From UBA12158 sp035562735 (GTDB lineage: Bacteria; Patescibacteriota; Microgenomatia; UBA12405): a stretch of 5,115 nucleotides of DNA. The notes under the pieces were generated by a model. That model was not told the DNA's origin. It was given only the letters and a program-made list of their open reading frames with translations, and searched no databases. The translations under genes were made by a program, and so were the position numbers. The stretch spans positions 1 through 5,115 of the forward strand of contig DATMWB010000002.1 of assembly GCA_035562735.1 (NCBI GenBank), read 5' to 3'. Below are positions 1 through 5,027 of the stretch, piece after piece. Each line of letters starts with the position of its first letter. Position 1 is the first letter of the stretch.

Positions 1-882
1 AAGTTTTGCCCCTAATTCTTTTTGAAGTTTTTTTACATTTTTTTCTTCGAGAATATCTGATTTTGTTAGGATAATTATCTCTTGCTTATTCTTTAGAGTT
101 GAAGAATATTTACCAATTTCTTCGCGCACGGTATTGTAGTCTGCCTTTAAATCATGTGAATCACAAGATAAACAGTGAACTAATATTTTAGTTCTTTCAA
201 TGTGTTTTAAAAACTTTATACCTAAACCTTTACCGTCACTGGCTCCTTCAATTAGACCTGGAATGTCAGCAATAATCCGACCGTTTTTCATAACACCTAG
301 ATTTGGCTCTAAAGTAGTGAACGAATAGTTGGCTACACGAGCATTAGCTGAGGTTAACTCATTAAGAAGTGAAGTCTTGCCAGTGTTTGGCAACCCAATC
401 AAACCAACATCAGCAATTAGTTTCAATTGGATAAAAATATTTCTGGTAGCTGTTTTAAAACCTTTTTTACATTGGCGTGGTGTTTGGTTGGTGGCAGAGC
501 GAAAATGATAGTTTCCCCATCCACCATCACCACCTCTGGCCATTAAGACGCTTTGTCCCAACTCATTAAATTCGACACTAGTACCATTATCATAGTGAAC
601 AACACTACCAACAGGTATCTCAACGGTCAGATCACGACCATTTTTTCCCGTTCTATTGTTTAAACCACCATTTTGTCCAGCTTCAGCCTCAACCTTATTC
701 TTAAATCTAAATTGAGAGAGACGACTAATATCTGAGACTGCCTTAAAATATATCGCTCCACCATCACCTCCCTTACCACCGTCAGGACCACCTTTGGGAC
801 GAGACCCATCGTGATAAAAATGGACGATACCATCACCACCATCACCGGCTTTGATACTAATATTGACTTCATCAATTAACAT
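1..882 (-). CDS. obg: Obg GTPase, ribosome-assembly factor (partial; C-terminus beyond left edge)
   Basis: Obg/CgtA proteins are GTPases that bind the large ribosomal subunit and act in its assembly and in stress control. The frame is open for 294 codons from ATG at 882 to the window edge. Residues 1-158 form the glycine-rich Obg fold: GDGGDG at 13-18, then PKGGPDGGKGGDGG at 30-43, and ARGGDGG at 115-121. The G domain follows. G1 is GLPNTGKTS (163-171), switch I is YSFTTLEPN (186-194), G3 is DIPG (206-209) with LIEGASDGKGLG after it, and G4 is TKSD (273-276), where Thr replaces the usual Asn. G5 and any C-terminal OCT domain lie outside the window. The start is fixed by the family N-terminus (MLIDEVNISIKAGDGG) and by a -10 box just upstream. 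It lies downstream of rlmN on the same strand, so read-through from that operon is possible too. Confidence 0.97.
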   Translation of the reverse strand, partial: MLIDEVNISIKAGDGGDGIVHFYHDGSRPKGGPDGGKGGDGGAIYFKAVSDISRLSQFRFKNKVEAEAGQNGGLNNRTGKNGRDLTVEIPVGSVVHYDNGTSVEFNELGQSVLMARGGDGGWGNYHFRSATNQTPRQCKKGFKTATRNIFIQLKLIADVGLIGLPNTGKTSLLNELTSANARVANYSFTTLEPNLGVMKNGRIIADIPGLIEGASDGKGLGIKFLKHIERTKILVHCLSCDSHDLKADYNTVREEIGKYSSTLKNKQEIIILTKSDILEEKNVKKLQKELGAKL

Positions 883-888
883 AGTTTG

Positions 889-919
889 ATTATACCCTAT
901 GGTTGCATAAAATAACCAA
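889..919 (-). promoter_or_regulatory. Predicted obg promoter, leaderless geometry
   Basis: On the minus strand a perfect TATAAT (894 to 889) is followed by six bases, CAAACT, and then the obg ATG at 882. Transcription normally starts 6-8 nt after a -10 box, so the mRNA would begin at or within a base or two of the ATG, with no room for a ribosome binding site. A weak -35 candidate, TTGGTT (919 to 914), lies 19 nt upstream of the -10, which is slightly longer than ideal. The hexamer and spacing are seen directly; the start site is inferred. Confidence 0.65.
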
Positions 920-989
920 GCAACAAAATATATTAATTATGAAATAAATTCCAAACAAAATAAACATTCATCAGATTTTGTAAAATTGG

Positions 990-2066
990 TTATTTGGTGA
1001 TTGGTGATTTATTTTCGACGATAAGTTGACCACAAGCTGAATCAATTGATTGACCAAAGGATTGACGTTGGGAAAAGTTTATATGAGCTTTGGTTAAAGT
1101 GTCGGTAAATACTTTTAATCTGGGTGAGGGAATCAACCCTCCTTTTATTGGATTTAGAGGTATCAAATTTAAATAAAATAAATTGTTACTTTTTAAAAGA
1201 TTTATTAATTCTGTTAAATTAGCATCGGAATCATTTACATCTTTAATAAGTGCATATTCCAAAAATAATTGGCGACGGGTATGTGATGTGTAGTAGTTTA
1301 AAGATTTAATTAACTCGTCGTAATGATAAGTTTTGGCTATAGGCATGATTTTTTCCCTATCCAACTGGTTTGAAGCATGGAGAGAGATTGCTAAATTTAT
1401 TTCGGTGTCTAAATTGGCAAAATCATAAATTCGAGGAATTATACCTGCCGTTGAAATGGAAATTTTTCGAGAGCCAATTTCTAAATTTTCCTTGATTATT
1501 TTTAATGCATCTATTAGATTGTCCCAATTCAAAAATGGCTCACCCATACCCATAAAGACAATTCGTCCGACGTACCGAGCGTCATCGCGAGACCAGAAGG
1601 GTCGTGGCGATCCCGAAGAGATTGCTTCGTCGCTTGAAGCTCCTCGCAATGACGATAGATTATGATTCCAATAAATAATTTGGTCAACAATTTCTTCGGA
1701 AGTTAGATCTCTTTTTAAACCCATCTTGCCTGTGGCACAAAAGGCACAGTTTAGTGGACAACCAACTTGTGATGAAACACAGGCAGTAACCCACTGGTCA
1801 TAATCCATTAAGACTGACTCTATGGCTAAACCATCATTAAGTTTTAGGGCAACTTTTTGAGTATCAGTCCCCTCTTGATGAATGATTTCAGAAACAGAGA
1901 GTAATGTAAATTTTTCATCTAATGAGGTACGAAGATCTTTTGGAAGATCGGTCATCTCTGAAAATTTTTTATAACGCCCAGAAAAATAGTTTTTTACAAT
2001 TTGACGATAACGATAATCAGGTAGAGAAAGCGAATCAAGATATTTTTTTACACCAAGTATGTCCAC
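990..2066 (-). CDS. rlmN: RlmN, radical-SAM adenine-C2 methyltransferase (23S rRNA / tRNA), carrying an in-frame repeat insertion
   Basis: RlmN methylates C2 of A2503 in 23S rRNA and of A37 in some tRNAs, using a 4Fe-4S cluster and two SAM molecules. The protein has 358 residues. It has an N-terminal accessory domain (about 1-90), then TACVSSQVGC with the catalytic Cys96, and the cluster motif CX3CX2C (Cys103, Cys107, Cys110). The SAM-binding GMGEP is at 173-177, and the second catalytic cysteine, Cys345, lies in DSACGQL near the C-terminus. All key residues are present, so the enzyme should be active. Residues 138-163 come from a palindromic repeat (separate entry) and lie in the variable loop before the GRIVFMGMGEP strand. 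Without them the protein would be about 333 residues. The start is GTG at 2066. It is in the same frame as thioredoxin and only one codon (ATA) after its TAA, so no earlier start exists. No Shine-Dalgarno is visible, and translation probably depends on coupling. It is the last gene of the five-gene operon. Confidence 0.97.
   Translation of the reverse strand: MDILGVKKYLDSLSLPDYRYRQIVKNYFSGRYKKFSEMTDLPKDLRTSLDEKFTLLSVSEIIHQEGTDTQKVALKLNDGLAIESVLMDYDQWVTACVSSQVGCPLNCAFCATGKMGLKRDLTSEEIVDQIIYWNHNLSSLRGASSDEAISSGSPRPFWSRDDARYVGRIVFMGMGEPFLNWDNLIDALKIIKENLEIGSRKISISTAGIIPRIYDFANLDTEINLAISLHASNQLDREKIMPIAKTYHYDELIKSLNYYTSHTRRQLFLEYALIKDVNDSDANLTELINLLKSNNLFYLNLIPLNPIKGGLIPSPRLKVFTDTLTKAHINFSQRQSFGQSIDSACGQLIVENKSPITK
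1580..1654. repeat. 75-bp GC-rich palindromic repeat inserted in frame in rlmN
   Basis: The ends are near-perfect inverted repeats: CGTCATCGCGAG at 1580-1591 and CTCGCAATGACG at 1643-1654, which pair at 11 of 12 positions. An inner arm pairs GCGATC (1607-1612) with GATTGC (1620-1625), with one G-T wobble. By my count the element is 44/75 G+C (about 59%), in sharp contrast to its AT-rich surroundings. Its length is 25 codons, and the rlmN frame runs through it without a stop. The arms resemble a dispersed repeat (GTCATTGCGAGG...GAAGCAATCTC) that I recall from many unrelated bacterial genomes; this is memory, not a search. In-frame insertion of palindromes into genes is known for Rickettsia palindromic elements. 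Only one copy is present in this window. No clear target duplication flanks it. Confidence 0.85.
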
Positions 2067-2069
2067 TAT

Positions 2070-2378
2070 TTATTTTAGCGCGTTTAAATAGTCTTGTTTT
2101 TGATGGAAACCGATGATGGTATTGACTACTTTTCCACCTTCAAAAATAAGGACGGCTGGTATTGATGATATGTTGTATGTTAAGGCTATAGCTTGATTTT
2201 CATCGACATTAAGCTTAGTTACTTTTACGCTACCTGAAAGTTCATCTCCAATTTCATCAATTATGGGTCCAAGCATCTGACAAGGTCCACACCAAGGAGC
2301 CCAAAAATCAACAATTACCTTCGTTGGGGAGTCCAAGACTTCGGATTTAAAGTTATTTTGATCAACTATTGTGTGCAT
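2070..2378 (-). CDS. trxA: Thioredoxin
   Basis: This is a small cytoplasmic dithiol-disulfide oxidoreductase of 102 residues, slightly shorter than the E. coli protein (109). The active site is WCGPC (29-33), preceded by VDFWAPW with the buried Asp24. The cis-proline is Pro74 in SSIPAVLIF, followed by the GGK turn (81-83). There is no signal peptide or membrane segment. The ATG at 2378 gives the normal short N-terminus and lies 4 nt after the stop of the gene before it. Its own stop is followed by one codon and then the GTG of rlmN, in the same frame. It could reduce enzymes of the operon; RlmN catalysis involves a transient methyl-Cys/RNA adduct and a disulfide that needs outside thiols. That pairing is inference from position. 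Confidence 0.95.
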   Translation of the reverse strand: MHTIVDQNNFKSEVLDSPTKVIVDFWAPWCGPCQMLGPIIDEIGDELSGSVKVTKLNVDENQAIALTYNISSIPAVLIFEGGKVVNTIIGFHQKQDYLNALK

Positions 2379-2382
2379 ATTT

Positions 2383-2787
2383 TTAGTCTGCCTTTTTAAC
2401 CAATTTTGCGGTATAGACTATGGTTCTTAAGACCCCATCAGTACCCTCTATTTGATTCGATCCCGACAGAGTTACATATTGAGCTAAATAGTCAGAAAGA
2501 GCGACTTTTAATTCTTTTACCTGTGCTTGAGAGTCTTTGATTTTTTCAACCAAAGAAAGAGCTTCGGAACTTTTTAAAACTTTTTGCTTGGCAATAGTCT
2601 TTAATTTTGAATACTTACTGGCCTCGGTAGCGGAATTTTTATATTCTTCATTATTGTCTAAGATGCCATTTAACATTTCTTTGTGAGTTTTTAGTTCCTT
2701 TGACAGAGTGTCGAGGCGTTGATCGTGACTATTGACTAGTGACTCAATATTTAATAAGTTTTTTGCGGTGTTGTTAGAATCTGTCAT
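2383..2787 (-). CDS. Uncharacterised coiled-coil protein
   Basis: I cannot assign a function to this 134-residue protein. It is hydrophilic, rich in Lys, Ser, Glu and Leu, and has no cysteine, signal peptide or membrane segment. Residues about 11-100 look like two or three long helices with heptad-like Leu/Ile spacing (LLNIESLV, RLDTLSKELK, LSLVEKIKDS, VKELKVALSDYL) and so probably a coiled coil. A short C-terminal module (about 105-134) has a different character: SGSNQIEGTDG, then RTIVYTAKLVKK, which could be a beta hairpin. The ALSDYL...AKLVK tail reminds me of hypothetical proteins in Patescibacteria, but I could not test this. The ATG at 2787 is 11 nt after the dus stop, in an AT-only stretch apart from one C and one G, without a ribosome binding site. 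Tight spacing to dus and trxA supports a real gene in one transcript. Confidence 0.85.
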   Translation of the reverse strand: MTDSNNTAKNLLNIESLVNSHDQRLDTLSKELKTHKEMLNGILDNNEEYKNSATEASKYSKLKTIAKQKVLKSSEALSLVEKIKDSQAQVKELKVALSDYLAQYVTLSGSNQIEGTDGVLRTIVYTAKLVKKAD

Positions 2788-2798
2788 ATCGTATTAAT

Positions 2799-3839
2799 CT
2801 AACAGTTGAGGAGACGCTCTTCAAGGGCATAAAGTTCATCAATTTTGTTTAACTTAACAATTTCCATGCGCAGTTCCTTGGCGGCGGGATGACCAGAGAC
2901 ATAGAGTAAAAAATGCCGACGTAATGGGTCAAAACGACGGTTTGGAAAAATTTCCGTAAAATTTTTGGCATGCAAAAGCATGGCAGAAAATTTTACATTA
3001 AATTCTGGATTTTTATCGTTAAATACCCAGGGATTTCCCATAGCAGCTCGGCCTATCAAAACGCCGTTAAGTTGATATTTGTCACAATACTCTAACGCCT
3101 GAGTCCTTGATTGGATATCACCATTACCAAAAAATATTGTGTTCGATTTTTGGGCCATCTTGGCGCATTTGGCTATTACATTCCAGTCAGCAACACCTGA
3201 ATACCCTTGTTTTAAGGTGCGACCGTGAAGAGTCAAAAAATCCAATTGATGTGAAAGTAAAAATGGAATCCAACTATCAGTTGTATCAGATGAGATACCA
3301 ATACGAGTTTTTACTGACACTGTGGGGATAATATTTCCAGAATAATCAGAATATTTGATGTTTCTCTCTATTACTTTTAAAACTTTTTCTTTGAGTTTTA
3401 AATCTCTTAAAGTAACTTTATTATCTTTAAAATCGGTAACTGCTTTTTGAACTTTTTTTATTATTTGACTGGCTAGATCTGGTTTTTCTATGAGAGAAGC
3501 ACCCGAACCATGTTGGGTTACCGTCTTTGCGGGACAGCCAAAATTTATATCTATCCCATCAAAACCTAAATGGCAAAGAATTACCGCAGCTATGTAAAAT
3601 GAATCAGGGTCTTTACCAAATAATTGGCCTATAATTGGGCGTTCCTGTGATGAAAAAAGTAGAGTATCAAAAAGTTTTACCGCATTGTGAGCTAAACCTT
3701 CAGCACTGACAAACTCTGTGAAAATTAAATCGGGCTTGGCAATTTCACATTGAGTAATCCGAAATGCCTCGTCAGTAATTCCGTCCATTGGCGATAAAGC
3801 AACAATCTTTTGGGATTTAATATATGTTTTAAGATCCAT
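2799..3839 (-). CDS. dus: tRNA-dihydrouridine synthase, DusB-like
   Basis: This FMN enzyme reduces specific uridines in tRNA to dihydrouridine using NADPH. It has 346 residues. The N-terminal TIM-barrel strand is VALSPMDGITDEAFR, with the FMN-contacting SPM at 16-18. The family signature DINFGCPAKTV (97-107) holds the proton-donor Cys102, and GSGASL follows at 111-116. Lys177 (SVKTR), His205 (LTLHGRT) and the phosphate-binding GNGD (238-241) with GVLIGRAAMGNPW (259-271) complete the flavin site. A helical C-terminal tRNA-binding part is present. The DINFGCPAK wording fits DusB best, but the subfamily and target uridine are not certain. About 35 residues (136-171) between the helix after GSGAS and the SVKTR strand seem extra compared with E. 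coli DusB (321 residues). The ATG overlaps the stop of the RRM gene by one base (TAATG at 3841-3837), a typical coupling signal. Confidence 0.95.
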   Translation of the reverse strand: MDLKTYIKSQKIVALSPMDGITDEAFRITQCEIAKPDLIFTEFVSAEGLAHNAVKLFDTLLFSSQERPIIGQLFGKDPDSFYIAAVILCHLGFDGIDINFGCPAKTVTQHGSGASLIEKPDLASQIIKKVQKAVTDFKDNKVTLRDLKLKEKVLKVIERNIKYSDYSGNIIPTVSVKTRIGISSDTTDSWIPFLLSHQLDFLTLHGRTLKQGYSGVADWNVIAKCAKMAQKSNTIFFGNGDIQSRTQALEYCDKYQLNGVLIGRAAMGNPWVFNDKNPEFNVKFSAMLLHAKNFTEIFPNRRFDPLRRHFLLYVSGHPAAKELRMEIVKLNKIDELYALEERLLNC

Positions 3840-4372
3840 TATTTTTTCTTGTTTCTTTTGGCAAACTTGGCTCCAACTTTTGCGTGGTGGAAACGTGATT
3901 CAAAGACTGACTGACGTTGATGTTCAAAATCTTTTGGAGAGTGAAAATGTTTTAGAGGCTTTTTACCATCTTCTGACTCAATAATTTTGTTTTTAAATAC
4001 TTTTTTTCCAAGTGGACGTGGGCCTGAAGTGGAAGATAAAGCTTGGGTGCGTTGCGGGTGGCGCTTAAGAGCTTCGGCACGTCTGGCTTGTCCCTCGGGG
4101 GTCAAAAAGGGGTCAGGCTGGGCATAATCAACAATTATACCCAAATCACCAAGCTTATATTTGTGCATTTTTTCTTTGGCGGCGATAGCTGATTCTAAGG
4201 TATCAAATTCGATAAAGCCCATACCTCGACTTTTTCCCCATCGATTATGCATGATTTTTAATGAAATTACTTTACCAAAGGGTACAAAAAGTCCAAGTAA
4301 TTCCCCTTCTGTGTAACGATAGGGTAAAGAACCAATAAAAAGGCGTTTATTTGGTGAACGTGCTTCGGCCAT
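3839..4372 (-). CDS. RRM-domain RNA-binding protein with basic tail
   Basis: The protein has 177 residues with a single N-terminal RNA recognition motif (about 10-85). RNP2 is LFIGSL (11-16) with aromatic Phe12. RNP1 is RGMGFIEF (49-56), where Phe53 is present but the third position, normally Phe or Tyr, is Met51. The beta4 end is GIIVDYAQP (78-86). The tail (about 90-177) is low in hydrophobics and rich in Lys, Arg, His and Ser, ending AKFAKRNKKK. It is probably disordered and binds nucleic acid through charge. Free-standing RRM proteins occur in cyanobacteria and several other bacterial groups, where they may act as RNA chaperones, but the target here is unknown. It is the first gene of the operon, directly ahead of two RNA-modification enzymes. 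The ATG at 4372 is 9 nt after a TATAAT, so the leader would be two or three nt at most. Confidence 0.9.
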   Translation of the reverse strand: MAEARSPNKRLFIGSLPYRYTEGELLGLFVPFGKVISLKIMHNRWGKSRGMGFIEFDTLESAIAAKEKMHKYKLGDLGIIVDYAQPDPFLTPEGQARRAEALKRHPQRTQALSSTSGPRPLGKKVFKNKIIESEDGKKPLKHFHSPKDFEHQRQSVFESRFHHAKVGAKFAKRNKKK

Positions 4373-4381
4373 ATAATAGGT

Positions 4382-4391
4382 ATTATATAAT
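4382..4391. promoter_or_regulatory. Palindromic divergent -10 element shared by the operon and the hydrolase gene
   Basis: ATTATATAAT is a perfect 10-bp palindrome holding a TATAAT on each strand. The plus copy (4386-4391) is six bases from the GTG at 4398. The minus copy (4387 to 4382) is nine bases from the ATG at 4372. The two -10 boxes overlap by two bases, so two polymerases could not occupy them together. Neither side has a good -35 box, and the upstream DNA on both sides is coding sequence. A further plus-strand TATAAT at 4372-4377 could serve the hydrolase gene with a leader of about 14 nt. The sequence symmetry is seen directly; promoter activity is inferred. Confidence 0.65.
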
Positions 4392-4397
4392 AATATT

Positions 4398-5027
4398 GTG
4401 TTTAAATACGAAGCTCTTGTCTTGGGCGAACTAAAAACAAATTGCTATCTACTTTGGGATAGCGAAAGTAAGGAGTCGGCTGTTATTGATGCGGCCGATG
4501 ATGGAACGGCAATTTCTGACGAAATTCAGAGACTGGGATTAGTTCCAAAATATATCATGTCGACCCATGGTCATTTTGACCATAATTTAGGAGTTTTAGA
4601 TTTGAAACTGGTCTATAATGTCCCCTTTGCTTGTAGTCAAAAAGATTGGTTTTTACTGGAAAGGCAGCAAGAAACAGCAAAGCATTTTTTGGGTATGGAT
4701 ATAAAAGTGCCTAATTTAAAAAAAATTGATATCAATTTAGATTCTAGGGAATGTATTGTTCTTGGAAAAAATAAAATTAAAATATTGAAGAGTCCTGGTC
4801 ATACTCCTGGTGGTTTAAGCTTTTTGGCTGACAATTTTTTGTTTTCTGGGGATACAATTTTTGCCCAAGGGATGAGGGGACAAACTAGTTACAGTTACTG
4901 TTCAACAGAGGAAATATATAAAAGCATCGACATGATCTTGTCTTTACCAGAAAGCACAAAAATACTACCGGGACATGGTGAGGAAACAACAGTAAGTGAG
5001 GCTAAATATTTCTTTTCAAAAGCTTAG
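4398..5027 (+). CDS. Metallo-beta-lactamase-fold hydrolase, glyoxalase II-like
   Basis: This is a binuclear metal hydrolase of the glyoxalase II/YcbL type, probably a cytoplasmic thioester or related hydrolase; the substrate cannot be read from the sequence. It has 209 residues. The metal ligands are all present: THGHFDH (His57, His59, Asp61, His62), His135 in SPGHTPGG, the bridging Asp152 in FSGDTIF, and His193 in LPGHGEET. It lacks the C-terminal helical substrate domain of true glyoxalase II (about 250-260 residues), as YcbL-type proteins do. The region after SGDTIF reads GMRGQTS in place of the frequent GRTD-type turn. The GTG start at 4398 gives the typical N-terminus (short beta strand, then LKTNCYLL); the next in-frame Met is at residue 54, too late. 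It is the only plus-strand gene here and is transcribed away from the RRM-dus operon. Its stop overlaps that of a convergent gene. Confidence 0.93.
   Translation: MFKYEALVLGELKTNCYLLWDSESKESAVIDAADDGTAISDEIQRLGLVPKYIMSTHGHFDHNLGVLDLKLVYNVPFACSQKDWFLLERQQETAKHFLGMDIKVPNLKKIDINLDSRECIVLGKNKIKILKSPGHTPGGLSFLADNFLFSGDTIFAQGMRGQTSYSYCSTEEIYKSIDMILSLPESTKILPGHGEETTVSEAKYFFSKA

Larger units (their letters stand above)
990..4372 (-). other. Predicted five-gene operon (RRM - dus - unknown - trxA - rlmN)
   Basis: All five genes run on the minus strand with junctions of -1, 11, 4 and 3 nt, and no promoter- or terminator-like sequence is visible between them. The one evident promoter is the divergent site just upstream of 4372. 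No clear intrinsic terminator follows rlmN. A 7-bp A/T-rich inverted repeat (ACAAAAT 955-961 and ATTTTGT 975-981) is too weak to count. The transcript could therefore run on into obg, which also has a promoter of its own. Confidence 0.75.

Noticed and set aside
660..875. Open frame of 71 codons on the minus strand
   Set aside because: It lies wholly inside obg in another frame, and its Val/Met-rich translation comes from shifted Gly codons. Obg in the other frame has every GTPase motif.
955..981. Possible terminator after rlmN (ACAAAAT / ATTTTGT, 14-nt loop)
   Set aside because: The stem is seven A/T-rich pairs with one G-C, and no clean T run follows on the minus strand; too weak to call.
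1580..1654. The palindrome as an rRNA or tRNA fragment, or as a CRISPR repeat
   Set aside because: There is no cloverleaf, no second copy and no spacer pattern, and it translates in frame within rlmN; a dispersed palindromic repeat explains it better.
1456..1665. Open frame of 69 codons on the plus strand
   Set aside because: It is antisense to rlmN and stays open mainly because it crosses the GC-rich palindromic repeat; it has no family features.
1922..2116. Open frame of 64 codons on the plus strand
   Set aside because: It is antisense to the start of rlmN and the end of trxA, with no promoter and no recognisable product.
3107..3331. Open frame of 74 codons on the plus strand
   Set aside because: It is antisense to dus, which is strongly supported by its motifs, and shows nothing protein-like of its own.
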